A DNA stretch of 64,000 nucleotides. It comes from Leishmania donovani (lineage: Eukaryota > Euglenozoa > Kinetoplastea > Trypanosomatida > Trypanosomatidae). The notes under the pieces are model-generated. The model saw only the letters and a program-made list of their open reading frames with translations, was not told the origin of the DNA and ran no database searches. Each line of letters starts with the position of its first letter. The first letter of the stretch is position 1. Location of the stretch: NCBI RefSeq assembly GCF_000227135.1, contig NC_018243.1:272923-336922 (forward strand). The letters are read 5' to 3'. This document shows, piece after piece, positions 40,252 through 48,906 of this stretch. Made by a program: the position numbers and the translations under genes.

Positions 40252-41252
40252 GAGTGTGTACGCGCTCGCGGAGAGCGGCAATGGCACTCGCCTGTGGCGG
40301 AATGCGTGGAAAGGAAGAGGACGGAGTAGGAATGGGACAACATAAAACATAAAGCACGAGACAAAGTACAGCGTGTGCCACGTGCGTGTGAGACCACTTC
40401 CAGAAGGCCTTAGCGAGACACGAGGGGGGGGGGCGGAGGTGAAAAACGGCAAAGCACGGCAAGCGCACCCGCCTCATGAAGTGGGCTTGGCGCCACCGCT
40501 GATGCGCGCAAGGCTGCGGTGCCGATCAACGGCAGTGGAGCAGCCCTTTTGCCGCACGCGCGCACATACACAAGCATCGGAGGAGAGCGGCTACGAGGAG
40601 AAAGTAAGGTGGGACGGTAAGGAAGCAAGAGGAAGGGTGGAGCAGTGGCGGTGGCCGGCATTGGAGCACGTGCTCGCGTGACCTGTCCGTCCGAGCCCTC
40701 GGCCAAGACGAAAAAAGAAAAACGAAAAACGCGTTAGGCCCCTCACCTGTCCTCTTTGCGCGGCCCTTGCGGCGAGCTCCCAAAGCATGCGCCCACCCGC
40801 TTCCTTCGCAGTGCAGCTTGAGAGAGGCGCCTCCGCTACTGAAAGCAGAGAGAGACCGAATCTTCCTCCCGACACTCTTTCCCGTGTTCTTGACTTTACA
40901 GGTGGACAAGACGATGCAGTGGGCACGTTTTCCGGCGTCTCTTGCGTGCGCAAGTTATCCCTGTGTGTGTGGGCTCCCTCGTGTTCTTCGCCTTTATGCT
41001 TTTGTTTTGCCGTGTCGAGTTAAGCGTTCACAATATATATATATATATATGTGCGTGTGTGTAAAATACAAACTTCCTCAAGTGTGTCCTGATGCAGTTG
41101 TGTCCGCACACCGCCCTCCCCCAGCCGTCCCCCCTCACAGACACAAGTGTTAGCACACACGTTTCACATGTGTGAGATCTCTCTGTGGTGGGTGCGAAGA
41201 GGCCCACAGGCGCAGAGAAAGGCAGCTGAGCTGTTCGGCAAAGGCGCGCTGC
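40252..41252. other. Intergenic region
   Basis: About 1 kb with no gene. It contains a (TA)n run near 41,033-41,050 followed by GTGTGT, and a purine-rich block near 40,590-40,640. The transcript-sense T/C-rich stretch near 40,705-40,735 could be a splice-acceptor tract for CSN5. Confidence 0.55.
41033..41050 (+). repeat. (TA)n microsatellite
   Basis: An alternating TA run lies about 200 bases past the stop of the nucleoplasmin-like gene, and so in its 3'UTR. Confidence 0.7.
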
Positions 41253-41939
41253 TTACTGCTGTGCCAGCATCAGCACTTGCTCCTCTGTCAGGAATGTCTG
41301 CTGGACACCGTGCAGGCGCACCCCGAATCGGCGTGGGCCTTGGTAGCGCTTCACAGACCCGCTGCTACCCGAGGAGCCGGCCGTGGTGGCCATGTCCTCA
41401 GCAACGACCGACAAGGACTGGATGCTCCCGCTCGAGTGAAAGAACAGTGGCGAGCGAAACTGAACCGTGCTCTCCACTCGCGTCACGGTAGAGGGGAGCG
41501 ACGACACCGACCCTCTCGCCTTGCCTTGACGCTCCCACGATGCAGCGTTGGACGCATCGCCATTGGGGGAGGGGTCACTGCTAAAGTTGAAACTCGCCAG
41601 CGTCACCGTCTTCAAGAAGTGCTCGGTCGAAGAACCCTGCGGTGGCGGCTGCACGTGTGCAAGCAGGGTGACGCGAATAACGCTGTGCTTGTGGTGCGGC
41701 TTGTACGCCGTGGCGGCCGCGGCAGCCGCGGTGGCCGCGCCCTTGTCATCCACGTTCTCCTCTTCCACGAAGGCGACCCCGCTCACCATGGCATGAAACT
41801 CATTCTTCGCGAACGCATTCGTGGTGTGCGCAGAAGCCACGGAAGAGCTCGTCGGCAGGGCAGGTGACGGCGCCTGCGCAAGCTTGAGCTCTTCCCCAGG
41901 ACGCAGCTCCATAAAAAACGGCGTATTAATCACAGGCAT
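41253..41939 (-). CDS. Conserved hypothetical protein with nucleoplasmin-like fold features
   Basis: A 228-residue protein starting at the ATG at 41,939. I do not recognise it by name. The opening TPFFMELRPGEELKLAQ resembles the FWGxxLKPGxxxxL first strand of nucleoplasmin-like domains found in histone chaperones and nuclear FKBPs. Later strands fit the same fold: SVIRVTLLAHV, KTVTLASFNFSSD, and STVQFRSPLFFHSSGSI followed by QSLSVV. Ala- and Ser-rich loops lie between the strands. Acidic tracts usual in nucleoplasmins are nearly absent, limited to EEENVDD. The C-terminus (FGVRLHGVQQTFLTEEQ) is conserved-looking. If correct, it would be a pentameric nuclear chaperone-type protein; this is inference from spaced motifs only. 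Confidence 0.6.
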   Translation of the reverse strand: MPVINTPFFMELRPGEELKLAQAPSPALPTSSSVASAHTTNAFAKNEFHAMVSGVAFVEEENVDDKGAATAAAAAATAYKPHHKHSVIRVTLLAHVQPPPQGSSTEHFLKTVTLASFNFSSDPSPNGDASNAASWERQGKARGSVSSLPSTVTRVESTVQFRSPLFFHSSGSIQSLSVVAEDMATTAGSSGSSGSVKRYQGPRRFGVRLHGVQQTFLTEEQVLMLAQQ

Positions 41940-43282
41940 TGTCCGAGGTATTTGGACAGCTGTGTGCGTGGGCGAGGCGATGAGGTGAGGTGCGCGGCCA
42001 CGGCTGCGCTCTGGTGTGCTTCACATCAAGTGCCGCGAGCATATGAACACCGCCCACGCCCACACACATACACGCAGGAGGCCCGCAAAGGGCGGAGGAG
42101 AAAAAGAGAAAGAATGCAGAATGAAAAGAGTTGGATGAGCGATACTTCGTGGGGAGGGGAAGGCAGCGCACAGCCTGGAGCGACGTAGTCGAGCACTTTG
42201 CTGTACAGCAGCATCGTTCCAGCCACTTCGTCCACATCCCATGCCTTCAACCTCGCCATGGGGTGGCTGTCAGGCGCTGCAACAACGACGGCACTATGCA
42301 CAGACGCACCAGTGTCGTCGCCGCTCGCCTGTTTTCGTACCCACCACCCACCCCCTCCTCCATCCGCGCCCCGCGTGCAAGAGGGGGATCGGCCACCATG
42401 AAGAGCTCAAACGCGGAGCGAAACGAGAAAATCGCCGTGCTGCCGTTTGCCCATGCGAACCTTCTCAACACCTCGCATGGGCACCCCTATGAGCCCAAGG
42501 CGCTCGCGGCAGTGTGTGCGCTTGTGTGTATGTGTGTACGTGCGGGTTTATCCAGTGTCTCACTCGTACCCACAAGTGCAAGGCTGGAAAACAGCAAGAA
42601 GGGGGTGGGGGTGAAGAGCGCAAGAGAACACTGGACAACACGAGAAAAACGGAAGGAGTGCGCAAACAGCGCCCGACAGAGGCGATACGATCAAACCAAC
42701 AACGACGACGACCAAAGAAAAAAAGGAATGGGAAAGCTATGCAACGCAAATGCACGGTGAAAGCGGAGACAACACCGCCCCTCCCACCCCACCGCGCACT
42801 TCCAACCCCCTCCCCGCATTGACCGCATCGAATGGGAGGAGAACGGGAAGAGGGGGGAAGCAAAATAGAAGAGACGAGGCGTGAGAGAGGCTGCCGTCGC
42901 ACCGTGCGCAAAGGCGCGACAGGGAGGGGGGAGAGTGAGGCCATCGAAAGAAGAGTGCGAGCAAATGGAGAGAAAAACCGCGCCATACGTCACGAAAAGA
43001 AACACGAGGAAGACGGCAAAACCGGCCACCTCTGGCGGCCCATGACCCAAAGAGCTGACCGAGAGGCCGACACGTACACACCTGAGGGCAATGACACGTG
43101 GCCCTCGAAACCCCCGCGCAAAATACACACACACACAAGAAAAACCACTTGCGGATGTGTGTGAGAGTATGCGCATCAGTGCGCCCATGTAAAGTACACA
43201 ACGTGACGCGCGCTGCGTGCACTCAGTGCTCATACTCAACCGACCGTACGCACAAAAATGTACCAGTCGAGCCGCTTGAAGA
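41940..43282. other. Intergenic region holding a frameshifted gene remnant
   Basis: About 1.3 kb between the kinase stop and the nucleoplasmin-like gene. It contains the degenerate coding-like segment described separately at 42,150-42,478. The rest is repeat-rich: GTGTGT near 42,514-42,540 and (CA)n at about 43,121-43,137. Confidence 0.5.
42150..42478 (-). pseudogene. Candidate frameshifted gene remnant
   Basis: Two adjacent minus-strand segments in different frames read like one ordinary protein. One, near 42,370-42,470, includes FAWANGSTAIFSFRSAFELF. The other, near 42,185-42,340, includes SAVVVAAPDSHPMARLKAW and DEVAGTMLLYSKVLDYVAPG. They meet at a C-rich run (about 42,341-42,361 on the plus strand), where an indel would restore one frame. 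An ATG at 42,478 lies in the frame of the second segment, just ahead of the first one, but hits a stop at 42,407. I do not recognise the family. It may be a decayed gene, or an intact gene broken by a homopolymer sequencing error. The evidence is protein-like composition only. Confidence 0.35.
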
Positions 43283-45346
43283 CTAAAATTCCAGCAGGTA
43301 GTCCGTCATGATCTCCGTCAGGCGACACCCCACCACTTCCGCCGTGGGCCGCTTCAGTGGGTTGTAAGACAGTAAGTCCACGACAAGCTGCGCGAGATCG
43401 CGGGAGTATCCTTTGCGTGTGATGTTTGCTCGCACACATTCCCCCAAGGTAATGCCGCAGTTGCCGCTGCCGGCGTTCACGGACGGCGCATTGGAGTGGC
43501 CGTCGTTCAGGGCGCTGGAGTAGGACTCCATCGCGCGAAGGTCCTCCTCGGTGGCCCAGCAGTCTGCATTGAGCAGGTCGAGGTTTTGGGTGTTGGGATT
43601 CAGGATCATCGGAAAGTCCGGAAGCACGGTGAGGACATAAAGAAAGACACCCAGGCTCCACATATCCGACGACGGCATGAGCCGCTCTACCTTCAGCGTC
43701 TCTGGTGCCATGTACGCGGTGGTGCCCAGGGACGACTGCACCGCTTCTTGGTACCCACCCAGCACCTCGCGACTGGCGTCCAAGTCCGTCAGAACAATCT
43801 GCTGTTTGTTGTTGTAAAACATGGCGTTCTCCACCTTCAGGTCACCGTGGACGATCGGCGGGTTGCGCTCGTGCAGAAAGGCAAGGGCGAGAGAAAGCTG
43901 GAGTGCAACGGAGCAGACGAAGCTCTCGTCAAAGTGGCCGCCGCGGAAGCTGCGGATCATTGCCCCCACGTCACCTTCTTGATAATAGGGCATGCAAATG
44001 CACACCGTGCGTCGATCCGGCTTCAGTTGCACGGCTAGGTACTCGACGAGGTGAGGATGCTGCATTACCGTCATGAAGCGAACGGACTTCTGGTACTCAT
44101 CCAGCGCTTTCGCCTCGCTGCCGAAATGCATCGACTTCAGCACAACCTTCTGCAGTCGACTCTCGTGAGAGAGATGCTCGCTGACGAAGCGGTACGCCGC
44201 ACTCGATGGGCCAGCCTGCGCGACCTCCTCCATTGTTGGCTGCACCACCTCCATCAGGTCTACAACGCCCTGCGCACCCTCACCCAGCCGGCGCGGCGAG
44301 GCCAGATTCTGCATGAGCCCCGAATCACCGCACAGCATGCCGAGCGACTCATCGTCCGTGAAGACCCCGTACTCGACGCCGGAGCCTTTCTTGTGCGTAT
44401 TCATGTGCTCTCGCAGCTCCTGCTTGAGCAGCACAAACCCGCAGTGCCTGCACTGCATGGCGGAAGCGCGGTGAATGGACTGAATGCTGGAGAGTGAGAC
44501 GTAGCTGGCAAACCGCTCCGACCGGTCGTGCCACACGATCTTCGTGTTGTCGTCGGAATAGCCCAGTACCGTACCGTAGGACGCGTAGCCAGTGGTGGTG
44601 CTAGTGTCTCCGAGCTCAGGTGCGGCGCTAACGACGGCCGCAGCTGCGACGGATAGGATTGGCTTAAACGTCACCGCAATAAAGCGGTTCTTTTTCTCCC
44701 CCAATACAAACTGGGGTTGCTGGCCCTTGCCAAAGAAGACAAGCCGCCGCCCCGAGCTTGGGTTCACCGGCTCAGCAAGCAACGGCATCGGCCAGCCGAT
44801 CTCACGCGGGGAGGGTCGGGGCACGACGGACGGCGGCGACAGGGAGCTGTGGGGACGCCCAGGGGAGTGGGGAGTGAAGATATAGTCGACAAGCTGCCGA
44901 GCGCCGAGGGCCTCGGGCGGCAGCGGCCTCTCGTAAGTATCGGAGTGCCGGTGTGGAAAGGGCGACGATGAGAGCTCACCTGAACCGAGACTCGGCGCGG
45001 CGGAGGACAAGGTCGAGTGAAAGGTGGAGGTGTGAGCCCTTAACGATGAGCCGTGCTTTCGGGCAGTCTCTGCCTGCAAAGGGGTGCCCTCACTACGCTG
45101 CTGCGTCGGGGCGGATTGTGAAGCGGGTCGGCTCAGCGGCGACGGTGCGAACGGCGCGAACGGAGGAGGCGTCTGCGCGTTAAGCTGGTACAAACTCTGT
45201 GGCGCTGAAAAGTCTGTGCACGCGTTCAGCATCTCTGAAGGCCAACCGTACGCGGCATTTTCGCTCTTCTCCCCAGACGGCGCCAACTCGTTGCGCTCGT
45301 CGGACCGCTGATAGGACTCACCGTAGTCGCCTGCAGAAGACGACAT
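43283..45346 (-). CDS. Serine/threonine protein kinase with N-terminal C2H2 zinc finger
   Basis: A 687-residue protein. Residues 1-170 are Ser/Pro-rich and probably disordered. A C2H2 finger lies near 296-318 (CRHCGFVLLKQELREHMNTH: two Cys, two His). The kinase domain fills about 345-687. It has a Gly-rich loop (GEGAQG near 355), VVLKSM with the ATP-binding Lys near 404, an HGDLKVEN catalytic loop near 500, DLD in place of DFG, AYMAPETL, and SSDMWSLGV. All ATP and metal ligands (Lys, Asp, Asn, Asp) are kept, so activity is likely. However, the HRD Arg is Gly and the DFG Gly is Asp, so activation-loop regulation should differ from standard RD kinases. A tail containing LSYNPLKRPTAEEVV-type residues closes the C-lobe. 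The ATG at 45,346 is chosen; the frame upstream is hydrophobic and repeat-derived. The kinase group was not resolved. Confidence 0.85.
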   Translation of the reverse strand: MSSSAGDYGESYQRSDERNELAPSGEKSENAAYGWPSEMLNACTDFSAPQSLYQLNAQTPPPFAPFAPSPLSRPASQSAPTQQRSEGTPLQAETARKHGSSLRAHTSTFHSTLSSAAPSLGSGELSSSPFPHRHSDTYERPLPPEALGARQLVDYIFTPHSPGRPHSSLSPPSVVPRPSPREIGWPMPLLAEPVNPSSGRRLVFFGKGQQPQFVLGEKKNRFIAVTFKPILSVAAAAVVSAAPELGDTSTTTGYASYGTVLGYSDDNTKIVWHDRSERFASYVSLSSIQSIHRASAMQCRHCGFVLLKQELREHMNTHKKGSGVEYGVFTDDESLGMLCGDSGLMQNLASPRRLGEGAQGVVDLMEVVQPTMEEVAQAGPSSAAYRFVSEHLSHESRLQKVVLKSMHFGSEAKALDEYQKSVRFMTVMQHPHLVEYLAVQLKPDRRTVCICMPYYQEGDVGAMIRSFRGGHFDESFVCSVALQLSLALAFLHERNPPIVHGDLKVENAMFYNNKQQIVLTDLDASREVLGGYQEAVQSSLGTTAYMAPETLKVERLMPSSDMWSLGVFLYVLTVLPDFPMILNPNTQNLDLLNADCWATEEDLRAMESYSSALNDGHSNAPSVNAGSGNCGITLGECVRANITRKGYSRDLAQLVVDLLSYNPLKRPTAEVVGCRLTEIMTDYLLEF

Positions 45347-46737
45347 AGGCCACAAGTATCGAAGGAGCAAGCAGGGACCGGAACTCGCTGCCTTTTTCCG
45401 TGTCGGTGTGGGTGTGTCTGCTTCGGGCAACAACAACGAAAAAAAAGGAGCGGCGGGAGAGAGACGACGCCGACTGGGAAAGGGGGAGGAGGGAATGAAA
45501 ACAAAAAAAGATAAGCACCAAACAAAGGAGGACGGGTGTGGTGAGGCGAAAAAAGGAATAAAAGAGAAGCGGAAAAAGAGGATGATGGCACACACCCACA
45601 CGCACACACAAGCACGCACACGCAGACGACGACACAGGCTGTACAGCCGCCGCGAAACAAAAAGGAAAACCCCAAATACACAGCGAAGGGCCACCCAAAG
45701 ATCTGCTGGATGCGGAGAGGATGCAAGAAAAAACAACAGAAAAAAATGGAAACGAAACAGCCGCACGTCTCGTGTGGCCTCACCTCCGCCCTCCGATTAT
45801 GCAAGGCAACCAACGATCCACAGATAAAAAAGGGGGTAGAGACCGTTCGTCACGATGCGAGGAGCACCTGTGGTGATGTGCGCGCCCAGAAAGAGTGAAG
45901 AAAAGATAACAGCAGCTATCGCATAGCGAAAAATGCTTGAGAGGAAAGAGCCGGTAGACAGGAAAGAAGAGAGTCGTGTGCGCGCGCAAGCGCCACAGAG
46001 GAAGAGTCACAGAGGGCACGGAATGAAAGCGCGCAGCTCTGAGTTTAGTATGCAGGTACACAAAATGTGTGTTTCTGCGTTTGTGTATATCAATACCTTC
46101 TTTCCTTCGGCAGCGTGTGAAAAAGACAGTGAAGAGGCGTGCAGATAGAAGAGGCGGGAGAGCGAGGTACACCCGAGGCCATTGGCCGAGTCGGCACACG
46201 CGTCCCAGTCGGTCCGACCTCTGCCATGTGTGCGGTCGTACCGCTTACACAGAGAGGGCCATACCAGCGGGAGCAGAGCGCGTCTCTCCATACAAGCGCA
46301 TCGGTACGTGTATATGCCTGTGCCTGTGTGCACGGACGGGAGTGCGGAGCCGCTCGTCCTTCCAGTTACATATCGCACCCTCCCCGTGCCACCAGTTGTG
46401 GCCCTTGGCGCTTGGTGTGCAAGATCACGGCTCGGCCTGTCTGTGGGGCTCTCGCCGGATTTTATGCAACGGGCCGTGGTTCGCGCATGGACGGAGAGTC
46501 ACGGAGTGAAGTCGCTCCGCGTTGGCTGTATGAGTGTTTGAAGATAGCCCGTGAGGACAGCAGCGATGACAAAGGCGCCATCCAAATGAAGGGAAGCCGC
46601 AGCTCCAGCAGAGAAGAAAATAAAAGAACAGGCGCCTCCCATGAGCAGCGCACCTACACGGTCGGCTGGGCCGTGCCCCCATCGCGTGCCCGTAGCGTCA
46701 CCCCGAGTTCCTGCCGCTCTGCGGGTGCGTGCTCTCT

Positions 46738-47326
46738 TCCTACCGCGCCCCCGTCTCGTGCTCCTCCTCGCGGTTAAACACATCAGGGCCACGAGGTCCA
46801 TCGTCCGCTCGTCCCGGAAGCGTGCGCTGCAGAGAGTGAGCCTGTGCGAGACCCGCGCCTGAGTGAGGAGGCAGTCGAAGGCCCTCTTCAAGGCCAACGA
46901 AGTGTCGCGGGCCTCTGCTGGCGTCATGCCGCGCCCATTGAATGCGACGCCTTAGATCGCCGAGAAGACGACGAGGGTCTGCATCGTGTACGACCTTGGC
47001 CAAAACGGGTCGCTTCTGACGATTCAGGCAAGTTTTGAGTGCTCAGCAGAGACCCCTGTCTGCATCCGCTTCGTTTCCCGGCAGCGGGCGCGGGCGGCTT
47101 CCACCGATCTGCTGAGAGCCGCTTCGAGGAAGGTGCTGTGGGCCGGGCCCTCGAGGCTACGGACGTACTCCTCCGGCACCTGCACCCCTTCCCTCCTTTG
47201 TTGGATGATTGCATCATTCGCAATGAGAATCTCGCTGTGCGTAAAGCGTCCGCCTTTTCCTAAATCTTCGGCGCTCATCAGGTACGATCGGCAGCCGGTG
47301 TAACCCTTCTTGAGCTCCGCAGACAT
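46738..47326 (-). pseudogene. Decayed small gene with at least two frameshifts
   Basis: Starting from a good ATG at 47,326 the frame reads an ordinary-looking soluble protein for 100 codons (it includes GKGGRFTHSEILIANDAIIQ and ARARCRETKRMQTG) and then hits a TGA at 47,024. Coding-like sequence continues at once in another frame (KRPVLAKVVHDADPRRLLGD, about 46,945-47,015). It then returns to the first frame (TPAEARDTSLALKRAFDCLL and later FRDERTMDLVALM, about 46,775-46,927). A last acidic stretch, NREEEHETGA, appears in the other frame near 46,755. A parental protein of about 195 residues can be inferred. I do not recognise its family. The neighbouring genes are intact over thousands of codons, which favours real decay over sequencing error. 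Confidence 0.5.
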
Positions 47327-47563
47327 GAGGCCGCGCGAGGCTTAGCCATGCATGAGAAGTCCATGCATGGCTGCTTTTCCGGGGCCAGCACATCGTAACT
47401 CAACGGAAGCGGAGCCCCCTCTGCGCCATCAAGATCACAGCCGCATACGCAATACGCCTGTCCAGCATACTTCCTATCGCATGCGAGAGGGATACGGCGG
47501 AGTCGGACCAATGGGATGGGGTACTGATGGACTTGTGTGTATCTCTGTGTTAATTATTTCCGC

Positions 47564-47576
47564 GGGGGGGGGGGGG
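47564..47576 (+). repeat. G homopolymer run (13 G)
   Basis: Thirteen consecutive G lie in the long gap between RRP1 and the kinase gene. Confidence 0.8.
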
Positions 47577-48906
47577 CTGATGCACACTCACTCGCTGGCC
47601 GAGGAAGGAGAGCAGGAGAGTTAGTCGGCAGCATTCGCTCTTCACGGCACGCCCTCATCACCGCATGTGTGCCATGCGGCTCTTCTACTTTAAGTCTTTT
47701 CTCGCCTTTGCTGCTGCTCCCGTCTTCTACGCTGTGGGTCGACACGCTCACTACTGGTGGGATCCAAGGCAGCTGCACACCCCTGCAGTGCTCGCGTACA
47801 TGCGCTTGCATGGGTGTGCGTGACTGTACTAGCATGCCAAACACCTCCATGAAGCGCGTGGTGTGTGGTGTTCGCACTCGTCTTTTGCACGTGATAGGAT
47901 AACGAAACAGTTGTGTGCTTGTGTGAAAGACAGCAAGCGTTGCAGAGGCACGACACGAAGCGCGGAGGAAGAGAAAAGGGGGGAGTAGCAGAAAAGTAGA
48001 AAAGTGAAGAGAAGCCATGATAGCAGATAACCAGAGACGTGCGCGCGTGTGTGTGTGTCCGTGTGTGGCCACTGCACATTCGTGTACTACTCCTGCGTAG
48101 GCGTGGCGAGCACTCGACCGGGTGACCAGCAGCAACGCTTCCATGTCAGCAGTCATCCCAAGCGCCGGGCCGAAGAAGAGGCGCCACTGGTGCTCTTCAG
48201 CGCCGTCACACACACGTGTCGAGCTGAAGCATATGCTGTGTCCACTCGCGCGCGGGTGAGCTAGCGTGCTACCCAGGAGCGCTAGAATGCGGCAAGCGAA
48301 CGACGCACGGAGCAGGAGACCCTAAAGCTCGCGCACACAAATAGAATGACCGCAAAACAAAAAAGCACAGAGTACTTCTCCTTTGCATCTGCTCTGCGGT
48401 CTCCCTCCGCTTCTGTGAGAACTTTATTTGGGCGCCTCCCCTTTTTACGCTGTTGTTGTCGTGTCTTATTTTGCCGTGGTGGCGGTGGCGAGCGATTAGA
48501 TCCGCGTTATTCGATTAACCAAACAGCGAAGAACCCAAGCACACTAAAAAAAAATAAAGGAGAAACAAAGGAAAGACGTCACTCCGGCAACACGCGTCCT
48601 TCAAGAGAGAGGAAGAATCCAAGAAGGTAGGGAGCGGGAGGGAAAGAGCAAGGTCAAGGGCGAAGGCCGGAGTCACTCTCTCTTCGTCCGCTTGCGTTCC
48701 TCTTCCCACCCGGTATCGTGAAGAGCATGTTCAGGGTGGGGGGTCAGAGGCATGTTCATCGAAAAACTCGCGGAAGTCTCAAGCACGGCCACCATCACCA
48801 CCACAGATAACGTCGTCACGTGCAATTACGCCTCGACGCACGTGTGTCGCGACCCAAGTACGGAGGGAGGAAACTAGAGAGAAGTACGCAGTACACTGCG
48901 AGCGAC

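Larger units (their letters stand above)
45347..48906. other. Long intergenic region with a pseudogene candidate
   Basis: At about 3.5 kb this is the longest gap between genes in the transcription unit. The kinase leader side (about 45,420-45,740) is A/G-rich on the plus strand, so pyrimidine-rich in the transcript. A frameshifted gene remnant lies at 46,738-47,326. A run of 13 G is at 47,564-47,576. Purine-rich patches follow near 47,960-48,015 and 48,600-48,660. No intact gene is supported; one open frame at 47,554-48,213 begins without an ATG. Confidence 0.55.

Noticed and set aside
45347..45766. 140-residue hydrophobic extension of the kinase
   Set aside because: It is a translation of T-rich spacer sequence without a good start; it is not a credible membrane anchor.
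47554..48213. Minus-strand open frame of 219 codons between RRP1 and kinase
   Set aside because: The frame opens at GTG, the first ATG comes late, and most of it reads CA repeats. A short protein-like opening part was not enough to call a gene.
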